NCBI RefSeq assembly: GCF_030247605.1
Contig: NZ_JAOTSB010000002.1
Location: 248,001 to 312,000, forward strand
Reading direction: 5' to 3'
DNA: 64,000 bases
From: Acidaminobacter sp.
GTDB lineage: Bacteria > Bacillota > Clostridia > Peptostreptococcales > Acidaminobacteraceae
Both the position numbers and the translations under genes were made by a program. A model generated the notes under the pieces. The model had not been told where the DNA came from and made no database searches. It was given only the letters and a program-made list of their open reading frames with translations. Each line of letters opens with the position of its first letter. The stretch's first letter is position 1. This document shows, piece by piece, positions 43,060 to 50,907 of the stretch.

Positions 43060-45150
43060 TCAACTCCGTTTAGTTTTAAATCCGCTGCCGGAAGTCTTTG
43101 TGTTGGCAGCTTGGCGCGCTGCGCCCTTAGTGTTATTGCGGGAAGGTCCCTTTGCAGAGCTTTTGTCAGTTCTGACCGGTTTGTCACTTTTGACCGGTTT
43201 GTCACTTTTGACCGGTTTGTCATTTTTGACTGATTTGTCATTTTTGACTGATTTCTCATTTTTGACTGATTTGTCATTTTCAGCAGGTCTGCCCTTGCCT
43301 CGGAAACTTTTGCCACTTCCGGTTCCAGGCTTTTGATCAGGTACTTTTGAACCGTCTCGCGGCTTGATCAGGCAGTTGGGACCAAAGCCTATGAGATCCG
43401 TACGACCCGCCTGGATAAGCGCCTTATAAACCAGCTCGTAATTCTGCGGCCTTCCAAATTGAAGCAGAGCACGCTGCATTTTCTTTTCTTCTTTGCTCTT
43501 CGGCACATAGACCGGGGTCATGTCACGAGGATCCAGCTCTGTATAAAACATGGTGGTCGAAAGCGTTCCCGGTGTCGGATAGAAATCCTGAACCTGCTCA
43601 GGCTGATAACCTATCTTCTTGAGATAGACGGCCAGCTCGATAGCGCTGTGCAGTGTGCTTCCGGGGTGCGAGCTCATCAGATACGGCACCAGATATTGCT
43701 CCAGTCCGCACTGCTTGCTGAGCTCAAAGAAACGGTCCACAAATTTGCCATAGATCTTGCCGGCAGGCTTTTGCATTTTATCCAGCACTTCAGTGGCCAC
43801 ATGCTCCGGGGCAACCTTGAGCTGCCCGCTGACGTGATGCTGAACCAGCTCCTTGAAGAAGGCTTGGTTTGGATCTGCCATCAGATAATCATATCTCAGT
43901 CCGGAGCGCAAGAAGACTTTTTTGACGCCCTCTACCTGACGCAGCTTGCCTAACAGCAGTCTCAGATCTTCATGGTCGATCTCAAGGTCCTTGCAGGGCG
44001 CAGGATACAGACACTGCTTATGCTTGCACGTACCCAGCCTGAGCTGCTTCTTGCAGGACGGCGCTCTGAAATTTGCCGTTGGTCCGCCAACGTCATGAAT
44101 ATAGCCCTTGAAGTCGCGATCCTGAACAATCCGCTTCGCCTCTTCGAGAATGGACTCGTGGGACCGGCTCTGAACAATGCGCCCCTGATGGTAGGTCAAG
44201 GCGCAGAACGAACAGGAACCGAAGCAGCCACGCTCCGAGATAATTGAGAATTTGACTTCTTCAATGCCCGGAACCCCACCCAGACTCTGATAGGCAGGGT
44301 GAATTTCACGTTTATAATCCAACGCATAAACCTGGTCAAGCTCACCGCGGTTCAGCGGCATGGCCGGAGGATTCTGAACGAGCCATCTGGTGCCGTGGGC
44401 CTGCATCAGCGCCTTCCCGCGAATGGGATCCTGCTCGTCATATTGAATCATGAAGGCTTTTGCGTAGGTTCTCTTATCTGCCGTCACGTCTTCAAACGAA
44501 GGAATTTCCACCGCTTCATAGACCTCATCACGGGACGCGGCAACGTAACAGGTGCCGGGGATATGCCTGATATATTTGGGCTCGAAGCCTTGATTCATCA
44601 AATTTGCTATTTCGACAATCTGATGCTCACCCATGCCGTACACCAACAGGTCCGCTTCAGAATCCACCAGAATGGATCTCCGAACTTTGTCGTCCCAATA
44701 ATCATAGTGGGCAAAACGCCTCAGACTCGCTTCAATGCCACCAATGATAATGGGCATTTTGGAAAATGTTTCTCTGATTTTTTGCGTGTACACAAGGGTT
44801 GCGCGATCCGGTCTCAAATCCATCTTTCCGCCCGGCGAATAGGCATCTTTTTCTCTTCGCCGCTTGCTGACGGAATAGTGATTGACCATGGAGTCAATGT
44901 TGCCGGCCGTCACCAAAAACCCCAGCCGCGGGCGTCCAAAGGTCTTGAAAGCCTCTGTGGTTTTCCAGTTGGGCTGAGACAGAATCCCAACTTTAAATCC
45001 CGCATCCATCAGCACGCGCCCAATGACCGCCGCGCCAAAAGTAGGATGATCGATATAGGCATCACCAGTGACAAGTACAAAGTCCACGCGCTCCCAGCCG
45101 AGCGCTTTGAGATCCTCTTGATTGACGGGCATAAATCCCTGATTTGACAT
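43060..45150 (-). CDS. ygiQ: YgiQ-family radical SAM protein with repeat-rich tail
   Basis: A 696-residue YgiQ-type radical SAM protein of unknown function. The family start MSNQGFMPVNQEDLKALGWERVDFVLVTGDAYIDHP and the cluster motif SERGCFGSCSFCALTYHQGR (C-x3-C-x2-C) are clear. The last 90 or so residues are Lys/Asp/Ser rich and include the six-residue repeat KSVKND and variants. AAGGAG six bases before the ATG at 45150 supports it over 45204. DUF896 follows directly. Confidence 0.94.
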   Translation of the reverse strand: MSNQGFMPVNQEDLKALGWERVDFVLVTGDAYIDHPTFGAAVIGRVLMDAGFKVGILSQPNWKTTEAFKTFGRPRLGFLVTAGNIDSMVNHYSVSKRRREKDAYSPGGKMDLRPDRATLVYTQKIRETFSKMPIIIGGIEASLRRFAHYDYWDDKVRRSILVDSEADLLVYGMGEHQIVEIANLMNQGFEPKYIRHIPGTCYVAASRDEVYEAVEIPSFEDVTADKRTYAKAFMIQYDEQDPIRGKALMQAHGTRWLVQNPPAMPLNRGELDQVYALDYKREIHPAYQSLGGVPGIEEVKFSIISERGCFGSCSFCALTYHQGRIVQSRSHESILEEAKRIVQDRDFKGYIHDVGGPTANFRAPSCKKQLRLGTCKHKQCLYPAPCKDLEIDHEDLRLLLGKLRQVEGVKKVFLRSGLRYDYLMADPNQAFFKELVQHHVSGQLKVAPEHVATEVLDKMQKPAGKIYGKFVDRFFELSKQCGLEQYLVPYLMSSHPGSTLHSAIELAVYLKKIGYQPEQVQDFYPTPGTLSTTMFYTELDPRDMTPVYVPKSKEEKKMQRALLQFGRPQNYELVYKALIQAGRTDLIGFGPNCLIKPRDGSKVPDQKPGTGSGKSFRGKGRPAENDKSVKNEKSVKNDKSVKNDKPVKSDKPVKSDKPVRTDKSSAKGPSRNNTKGAARQAANTKTSGSGFKTKRS
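43173..43280. repeat. 18-bp tandem repeat in the ygiQ 3' end
   Basis: Six in-frame copies of an 18-base unit start at 43173, 43191, 43209, 43227, 43245 and 43263. The first three share TGACCGGTTTGTCACTTT; the last three share the variant with CTGATTTGTCAT. Each copy encodes a six-residue K-S/P-V-K-N/S-D unit. The length is a multiple of three, so copy changes keep the frame. Confidence 0.92.
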
Positions 45151-45211
45151 ACATAACTCCTTATAAGTGTGGATGAGCTTAAGTGCTTGACGCCTTACTC
45201 TCAAATGATGC

Positions 45212-46654
45212 TTACAGCACCTGTGATTTCATTAACCCCGGCTTGCTCCCGGACATTTCATGGTACATGGCTTCAATCTCATTAAAGATGATCCCGAGCC
45301 CGGCCTCAATTTCCTTTTCATCTATGGCCGCTATGCTGAGCCTGAAGGATGAGCTCTTCAGCTGCAGATGATAAAAAGTGCTCCCTGACAAAACAGCCAC
45401 ACCTTTCTTGTTCAGCCGCCACATCAATTCATCCGCATTGAGGGCTGCATCCATGGTGATCCAGTAATTATACCCGCCTTGCGGCAGATGATAGTGGACC
45501 CATGGCACTTCGTGAGACTTCAGATAACGCGAGATGACTGCATGACGCTTGTCATAGATGCGCTTCATGAGGACGATCTGCCTGTCCCAAAGACCCTTTC
45601 GAATATATAGATCGAAAGCGCGCTGCAGCAGTCCAGAAGTGGATATGTCCGTAGCGTGCTTGGCGAGGGCTATTTCGTCCTGGAGCGCTTCAGGAACGAC
45701 CATGTAGCCCAGTCGCAGCCCCGGCATCAGCACTTTGGAAAAGCTTTTGACGTATATTATTCTATCATAGGGATCATAGGCGCTCAGTGGCGATACCAGC
45801 GCATCACCGGTATTCAAATCCGCGGCATAGTCGTCTTCAAGAATCCACGCTCCGCAGGATTTGGCGATCTCGATCAAGCCTCGCTTTTTCTCGACGCTGT
45901 AGCAATATCCCGTTGGATTTTGAAAGTTGGGCATGACATAAATGAGTTTGGGCTTCAACTTTTTGGCCTGTTGACTCAGGGCCTCCAGATCAATGCCGTC
46001 CTCCAGGATGGGGATTTCCACGATCAGAGCGCCTTTTAGCTTGAAACTGGCAAGGGCGCCGGTATAAGTTGGGGCTTCGACGAACACATAATCCCCGTAG
46101 TCCAGAACAGATTTCGCCACCAGGTCAATCCCCTGCTGAGCGCCTGAAATGATCTGAATCTGGTCTGGGTCAAGGGCGACCTTAGAGCCGCCGAACATGG
46201 CGGACAGAGACTGTCTAAACGGAAAAAAGCCCTGGCTCTCATGATAGCCAAAGGCGTAGCCCTTATCCCGTTCCAGCACTTCGTCAATGACGATTTTGAA
46301 ATCCTTAACCGGAAAGAGATCCGCTGTAGGGGATGATACCGAAAAATCATAAGGCACAATGCGATGACGTTCCTCCATGTCCCTTTCATTTTCAAGTTCA
46401 TCCTCAACAGGCGCGACATAGGTGCCGCTCCCGATTTTCTTATAGACCAGTGCATCCTCTTCCAGGAGTTTGTAAGCATTGACTACGGTGACGTTGTTGA
46501 CGCCGAGTATAGCGGACAATTTGCGAATAGGCGGAAGCTTTTCATGAGGCTTGATGGAATTGTTGAAGATCAGGGTCCGCAAATGCTTATACACCTGAAT
46601 GTATAAGTGCTCCTGATCCTGCTTATCAATGGTTATTCCATAATAAGGCTGCAT
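45212..46654 (-). CDS. MocR/PdxR-type GntR regulator with aminotransferase domain
   Basis: A 480-residue fusion. A GntR winged helix (about 12-80, IYKHLRTLIFNNSIKPHEKLPPIRKLSAILGV) precedes a fold-type I aminotransferase domain (about 110-465). PLP-binding Lys is in YVKSFSKVLMPGLRLGYMV, and FQNPTGYCYS is the conserved N-P-T-G. MocR proteins regulate PLP, GABA or taurine genes; some lines act as true aminotransferases. No pdxST genes are nearby. AAGGAGGT precedes the ATG. A terminator and 6S-like RNA gene lie just upstream. Confidence 0.92.
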   Translation of the reverse strand: MQPYYGITIDKQDQEHLYIQVYKHLRTLIFNNSIKPHEKLPPIRKLSAILGVNNVTVVNAYKLLEEDALVYKKIGSGTYVAPVEDELENERDMEERHRIVPYDFSVSSPTADLFPVKDFKIVIDEVLERDKGYAFGYHESQGFFPFRQSLSAMFGGSKVALDPDQIQIISGAQQGIDLVAKSVLDYGDYVFVEAPTYTGALASFKLKGALIVEIPILEDGIDLEALSQQAKKLKPKLIYVMPNFQNPTGYCYSVEKKRGLIEIAKSCGAWILEDDYAADLNTGDALVSPLSAYDPYDRIIYVKSFSKVLMPGLRLGYMVVPEALQDEIALAKHATDISTSGLLQRAFDLYIRKGLWDRQIVLMKRIYDKRHAVISRYLKSHEVPWVHYHLPQGGYNYWITMDAALNADELMWRLNKKGVAVLSGSTFYHLQLKSSSFRLSIAAIDEKEIEAGLGIIFNEIEAMYHEMSGSKPGLMKSQVL

Positions 46655-46695
46655 GTACTACCTCCTTGCCGCACTCACTTTTGTCTTGAATTCGC

Positions 46696-46725
46696 AAAAA
46701 AAATCTTCATTCAAAAAATGAAGAT
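46696..46725 (-). terminator. Terminator of the candidate 6S RNA
   Basis: A 9-bp stem ATCTTCATT/AATGAAGAT with a 5-base loop is followed on the minus strand by eight T residues. It separates the RNA gene from the MocR gene start by about 40 bases. Confidence 0.9.
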
Positions 46726-46900
46726 GTCTCCAGAGTGCCGTCAAGGATGAAATTCAGCACCACACTCCACCTAAGTGGGTGTACTGTTCCCGAGTTCTGG
46801 CGTCCGGTCTGGCCGGCTTGTCATCTCTCAGAAAACACGTGCTCCCTATAATATGCCAGTGGTTGAATTTTATCCGTAATAACGCACACCCCAGAGTACT
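46726..46900 (-). ncRNA. ssrS: Candidate 6S RNA
   Basis: A noncoding transcript of about 175-205 bases is predicted from promoter and terminator. It folds as one long rod. Outer stem: 46882-46891 with 46733-46741. Closing stem: 46864-46875 with 46745-46756 (12 bp, one mismatch), extended by ACCAC/GTGGT. A central bubble of about 18 bases has a small hairpin (46767-46778) on the 3' strand. A terminal stem pairs 46827-46837 with 46785-46794, capped by a small hairpin. This is the layout of 6S RNA, which binds housekeeping RNA polymerase. A MocR leader with attenuator is the alternative. Confidence 0.6.
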
Positions 46901-46906
46901 GATTAC

Positions 46907-46935
46907 ATTATAATACAAGTTAGCAATAATATCAA
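46907..46935 (-). promoter_or_regulatory. Promoter of the candidate 6S RNA
   Basis: On the minus strand: -35 TTGATA (46930-46935), 17-base spacer, -10 TATAAT (46907-46912). It overlaps the last codons of the pseudouridine synthase gene. Confidence 0.82.
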
Positions 46936-47855
46936 ATCCTGAATGGATCCTCAGTTCGAAGCTGAGTCAAAAGCCGCTCGAAATCTTCCGGAAGCGGTGC
47001 TTCAAAGCAGTGGTGCTCGCCCGTTCTAGGCAGCCTAAAACAGAGCTTGAAGGCGTGGAGCGCCTGTCGGTCAATCAGGTCCGACCCCTCATGGTAAAGC
47101 GTGTCTCCCAACAGCGGATGTCCCAGGTGATTGAAATGCACTCGGATCTGGTGCGTCCTGCCTGTTTCGAGACGCACTTCCACCAGCGTTGCGTTGCCAA
47201 AACGCTCCCTGACCCAGAAATGGGTGGTGGACGGCTGACCATCGGCCATCACCATGCGCTCGACTTGGTCTTCATCCGGTCGGCCTATAGGTGCGTCAAT
47301 GGTGCCCTCCTCAGCCTCGACCCGGCCGTGGACCAGCGCCAGATAGCGCTTTTCCACCTCATCCCGCTTCATCTGCTCCGTCACCACGTGCTGCGCGTAC
47401 GGGTTCTTGGCGATCAGCAGCAGCCCGGAAGTGTCCCGATCCAGACGGTTGATGAACCTGATCTTGGGGTTGATGCCCTTTTTCTTGAAGTGCATGGCAA
47501 GGCCGTTGCCTATAGTCCCGGAAGGATAACTCTTAGTCGGGTGCACCACGACGAAAGGCTGCTTATTGATCAGAACCAGATCATCATTTTCATACACCAC
47601 TTCAATGGGAATTGCCTCAGGCTCGAAATAGTTTTCCTCAACCTCCATCTGATAGGTGATCAGATCTCCGGTCCTGACAAACCCATTGACCGACACAGGA
47701 CGCCCATTCAGGAGCACATCCTTTCGATTCTTTCCGCTCCTCACCTGACGGACAGACAAATCCATCCACTGTACCATCACATCTATGATCTTCATTCCGG
47801 ATTGGGCTTCCTCAATCCGGAAGTCCAGCCTGTCATGTCCCAGCTGTTCAAACAT
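46932..47855 (-). CDS. RluA/RluD-family pseudouridine synthase
   Basis: A 307-residue enzyme that isomerises uridine to pseudouridine in rRNA or tRNA. An S4-like RNA-binding part is at about 30-75 (VRQVRSGKNRKDVLLNGRPVSVNGFVRTGD). The catalytic motif INRLDRDTSGLLLIAKN holds the Asp. LETGRTHQIRVHFNHLGHPLLGDTLY is typical of RluA. The specific target site cannot be told from sequence. Confidence 0.94.
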   Translation of the reverse strand: MFEQLGHDRLDFRIEEAQSGMKIIDVMVQWMDLSVRQVRSGKNRKDVLLNGRPVSVNGFVRTGDLITYQMEVEENYFEPEAIPIEVVYENDDLVLINKQPFVVVHPTKSYPSGTIGNGLAMHFKKKGINPKIRFINRLDRDTSGLLLIAKNPYAQHVVTEQMKRDEVEKRYLALVHGRVEAEEGTIDAPIGRPDEDQVERMVMADGQPSTTHFWVRERFGNATLVEVRLETGRTHQIRVHFNHLGHPLLGDTLYHEGSDLIDRQALHAFKLCFRLPRTGEHHCFEAPLPEDFERLLTQLRTEDPFRI

Positions 47856-47887
47856 GTTTCTGACGCCGCCTTCCCAAATTCTTCAAC

Positions 47888-48472
47888 TTAAATGCCAAAC
47901 GCGAGAACCATAAAGGCGTTTGTCTTGGATTCCTGGACGACAATATAGCGTCCGAATTTTTCATCACAGTATTCGTAAAAGGCCATGGTGACCTCCAGGG
48001 CATCCCCAAAATCCAGAACGCTGACTTGGACGCGCTTCCATCCCGATTTTTCCAGGTAGGCTGCAGCCTCAGGGGTCAAGAGTTCAGCTGGCACTGAGCC
48101 AAAGATATTGCCGTGAAGGGTCAGGTATTCCGTCCAGAACGCATTGTGGGCTGCCTCAGCACCAGCCTCGGAGAGCTGTCTTGCCCGGGTTTCCACGAAG
48201 TGATCCAGATAGTCGCCGTCATAGACATTTTCAACCGTCACCGGTTTCATTAAAAATGAGACTTCATTGATGAGTTCATGCTTATATTTTAATCTCAAAG
48301 CTTCATCACGACGCTTCGCGTAGTCGATTTCATCTTGAACGGACAGCTCAATATCATCACAAATCAAGCGGATTCTATTGATGGCTTCTACAACATTCTC
48401 AGCCTCACCGCGGGTCAGCGCCCTGTCCAGATCAATGAGCATATTATTGAGTTGATTGGTCTTCAGGTGCAT
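47888..48472 (-). CDS. Protein of unknown function, 194 aa
   Basis: Not recognised. A soluble 194-residue protein. The N-terminal half (about 1-75) is strongly helical and charged, with a run of Asp/Glu/Arg suited to a helical bundle or coiled coil. The C-terminal half (about 120-194) looks alpha/beta (VSVLDFGDALEVTMAFYEY, YIVVQESKTNAFMVLAFGI). GGAGGTG before the ATG supports it. It is followed 32 bases later by the pseudouridine synthase gene. Confidence 0.75.
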   Translation of the reverse strand: MHLKTNQLNNMLIDLDRALTRGEAENVVEAINRIRLICDDIELSVQDEIDYAKRRDEALRLKYKHELINEVSFLMKPVTVENVYDGDYLDHFVETRARQLSEAGAEAAHNAFWTEYLTLHGNIFGSVPAELLTPEAAAYLEKSGWKRVQVSVLDFGDALEVTMAFYEYCDEKFGRYIVVQESKTNAFMVLAFGI

Positions 48473-48613
48473 TTGAGGTCACCTCCGTGTACTATTAACC
48501 TTTACATTATATCAAAAAAGCGTACGACTGCAATGTTAAGGCAATAAATGACGGAAGTGTGTGATATCGACAAGCGCCTGTCAGCTCCGACTTCCATCCA
48601 TTTTTGCAAAACA

Positions 48614-48667
48614 AAAGGAAGATGAATCAGGCAGCGAACTATAAACTGCACCCTTTCATCTTCCTTT
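48614..48667 (-). terminator. Terminator of fabI
   Basis: A 13-bp perfect stem AAAGGAAGATGAA / TTCATCTTCCTTT with a 28-base loop is followed on the minus strand by TGTTTTGC. It lies 25 bases past the fabI stop. The remaining 48473-48613 holds no gene. Confidence 0.7.
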
Positions 48668-48691
48668 AACTTGTTGGATCAGAAATTCCAA

Positions 48692-49465
48692 TTAATACCC
48701 AAGTATAGAATAACCACAATCCACGTGCAGGACTTCGCCCGTTACACCGCTGCCCAAACTGCTCAGCAGGAACACGGCTGCGCCGCCAATCTCTTCCGTG
48801 GTCACCATTCGTCTCATTGGCGCACGATCTACAAAGTTGGCAGACAAATTGCTGAAGCCGCTGATGCCCTTCGCTGCAAGGGTTTTCACCGGTCCGGCGG
48901 AGATAGCGTTGATTCTGAAGCCAAGAGGCCCAAGATCGTGAGCCAGATAGCGAACGCTCATTTCCAATGCAGCCTTCGCGACACCCATGACATTATAGTT
49001 TTTGACGACGCGCTCGCCTCCGAGGTAGCTGAGCGTCACAATAGAGCCGCCCTCTTCCAGTATTGGAAGGGCATGCTTGGTCACGGCGACCAGCGAAAAG
49101 GCACTGATGTCCTGAGCCATGCTGTAACCCGATCTCGAGGTATTGTAATAATCTCCGTCCAGTTCATTTTTATCTGCGTGGGCGATGCTATGTACCACAC
49201 CAAAAATCTTGCCTTCTTTTTCTGCGATTTCGCCGAATGCCTGTTCAATGCTGGTATCCTGTGTCACGTCACATTCGATCATGCGAACACCGGTAATGCC
49301 CTCTTCCTCGACTAATTTTTCAAGCCCTCTGAGGCTTTTTTCCCCGTAATAAGTAAAAATGAGCTGCGCGCCTGACTCGATCAGTTTTCTGCTGATGCCC
49401 CACGCAATGCTCCATTTATTAGCCACACCCATTACCAGAATCTTTTTCTGATTCAATAAGCTCAT
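48692..49465 (-). CDS. fabI: Enoyl-ACP reductase FabI
   Basis: A 257-residue NADH-dependent enoyl-[acyl-carrier-protein] reductase, the last step of each fatty-acid elongation round. The cofactor motif is VMGVANKWSIAWGI, and the catalytic Tyr-x6-Lys is YNVMGVAK. TRAPMRRMVTTEEIGGAAVFLLS-type text near the end is typical. GGAGGTTACC precedes the ATG at 49465; the frame's earlier ATG overlaps that site. A strong promoter lies about 50 bases upstream. It is a lone fab gene here. Confidence 0.95.
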   Translation of the reverse strand: MSLLNQKKILVMGVANKWSIAWGISRKLIESGAQLIFTYYGEKSLRGLEKLVEEEGITGVRMIECDVTQDTSIEQAFGEIAEKEGKIFGVVHSIAHADKNELDGDYYNTSRSGYSMAQDISAFSLVAVTKHALPILEEGGSIVTLSYLGGERVVKNYNVMGVAKAALEMSVRYLAHDLGPLGFRINAISAGPVKTLAAKGISGFSNLSANFVDRAPMRRMVTTEEIGGAAVFLLSSLGSGVTGEVLHVDCGYSILGY

Positions 49466-49516
49466 GGTAACCTCCATTTATAATTAGTTATTAGTATCTG
49501 ATCACAATCTTTTACC

Positions 49517-49545
49517 ATTATAAAGGATTGAAAGGGTAAAATCAA
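49517..49545 (-). promoter_or_regulatory. Promoter of fabI
   Basis: On the minus strand: -35 TTGATT (49540-49545), 17-base spacer, -10 TATAAT (49517-49522). Confidence 0.8.
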
Positions 49546-49686
49546 GTCCTGTTATCCCTTTGACAATCTATACCCACACCGCCGCCTGCGCCTCATTTCA
49601 ACCTTTTCCTTTTAACGGCCCTCATAGATGTTGTGGAGTGCTTCCTCAAAATGGGTATTAGTTGTAATGATTCGGAGGTGATATCG

Positions 49687-50754
49687 GTGAACTCTATTAT
49701 CTTGTCCAAGCTAAGTCTGATCGCGCTGGGGCTTTTCTTCCTGTTTCTTTTCTATACCCAAATGATTCCGCTGCTTTTTGTGCTGCTCCCATTTTGGCTG
49801 GGTTATTTGCTGTCTCGGCCGTTATGCAGAATCGTGGATCGCGTCAAATCCGGTCTTCGTCTGCCGGATTCGCTGATCACCCTGGTACTGATGGCTCTTC
49901 TTATCGGTTTAGGCGGCTTTCTAATTTTCAGACTCGGCATCATTCTCGTGCTCTCAATTAAAGAATTGCTGCCGATGGTTCCCGGATGGATCGAAAGTCT
50001 CACAAGCTACAACGAGCGTGTCTTGAATGTCATAGAAAAAGTTTTCCTCAACCTTCCTGAAGAGTCCGCCGGTTTTCTGACCACCGCCTGGTCCGGTTTT
50101 ATAGGCGCCCTCGCTTCAGTGCTCTCAGAGGCAGCAACATCCTCTTTCAGCATGCTCAAATCGCTTCCGCGCCTTGTCGTCTCACTCCTCGTCATCATAA
50201 TCTCCACTTTCTTTTTTACAGTCGACAGAAAGCGCATTGAAAAGCTGTTCAGACCGTGGATTCAAAAGTATATCAGCGACAACCAGTATATTCAAACCTT
50301 TAAACAGGACGTTCTCAAAGTTGTCGCAGGATACTTCAAAGCGCAGCTGACTTTAATGACCATTACGTTTGCCGTCTCCCTGGCAGGCTTATTGATTCTG
50401 AGGGTGCCGAATGCGCTTCCAATAGCCGTTGGCATAGGTCTGGTGGATGTGGTGCCGGCGCTGGGGCCAGCGGCGGTATATGTGCCTTGGGCGCTCTCCA
50501 AGCTCATCCTGTCTGATGTCACAATGGCAGTCAAACTGCTGGCTCTTTATGCCATTGTCACGGTCACCAGACAAATGCTCGAACCTAAAATTGTGGGGCA
50601 TCATATAGGCATTCATCCTTTAATTACGCTGTTTTCACTTTATATAGGCATCCGTTTCCTTGGATTTTCCGGTTTGATCCTTGGCCCTCTCACTGCCATC
50701 ACAGTAGTCGCATATTACAAAAAGTTCTCAAAAGGACAAATTCACGAACATTAA
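49687..50754 (+). CDS. YtvI-like AI-2E superfamily membrane protein
   Basis: A 355-residue permease-like protein with about eight membrane segments. PFWLGYLLSRPLCRIVD near the start and VPNALPIAVGIGLVDVVPALGPAAVYVPWA plus VGHHIGIHPLITLFSLYIGIRFLGFSGLILGPL near the end fit the AI-2E/YtvI family. YtvI-type proteins are linked to sporulation in Bacillus; actual transport is unproven. The frame opens at 49633, but GGAGGTG before the GTG at 49687 gives the better start. Confidence 0.87.
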   Translation: MNSIILSKLSLIALGLFFLFLFYTQMIPLLFVLLPFWLGYLLSRPLCRIVDRVKSGLRLPDSLITLVLMALLIGLGGFLIFRLGIILVLSIKELLPMVPGWIESLTSYNERVLNVIEKVFLNLPEESAGFLTTAWSGFIGALASVLSEAATSSFSMLKSLPRLVVSLLVIIISTFFFTVDRKRIEKLFRPWIQKYISDNQYIQTFKQDVLKVVAGYFKAQLTLMTITFAVSLAGLLILRVPNALPIAVGIGLVDVVPALGPAAVYVPWALSKLILSDVTMAVKLLALYAIVTVTRQMLEPKIVGHHIGIHPLITLFSLYIGIRFLGFSGLILGPLTAITVVAYYKKFSKGQIHEH

Positions 50755-50839
50755 ATCGTTATACTCGTTTATCATGCGTGCTAAACTGGCCGTTTTATGA
50801 TTTTTTTTTGTTTTCATTGGCATTTTTATCGAAATTTGC

Positions 50840-50868
50840 TTTACTTCTTTCTGTTATCTCTCTATAAT
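50840..50868 (+). promoter_or_regulatory. Promoter of the glutamine synthetase gene
   Basis: -35 TTTACT (50840-50845), 17-base spacer, -10 TATAAT (50863-50868), about 40 bases before the GTG start. Confidence 0.68.
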
Positions 50869-50907
50869 AATTCGTGAAAGAGCATAAACTAAGTCCGGAG
50901 GTGTAAC

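Noticed and set aside
43173..43280. A short CRISPR-like array.
   Set aside because: The repeats are directly adjacent with no unique spacers, and they are in frame with a protein.
42813..43316. An open frame of 167 codons with repeated SKMTNRSKVTN text.
   Set aside because: The first 87 codons are the ygiQ tandem repeat read in another frame. Only the DUF896 part from 43055 is a real gene.
43100..43336. A plus-strand frame with repeated LLTGLS units.
   Set aside because: It is the complementary reading of the 18-bp repeat inside ygiQ, with no ribosome-binding site or family match.
44299..45147. A 282-codon plus-strand frame opposite ygiQ.
   Set aside because: No family match, and ygiQ on the other strand has the full radical SAM signature.
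46655..46900. A T-box or known riboswitch controlling the MocR gene.
   Set aside because: No T-box GGTGG motif, and no match I can recognise to TPP, SAM, lysine, cobalamin, glycine, M-box or guanidine aptamers. The rod fold suits 6S RNA better.
49466..49520. A FapR-like operator in the fabI leader (TTAGTATCTGATC).
   Set aside because: Only one half-site is good; the second half does not match TACTAA.
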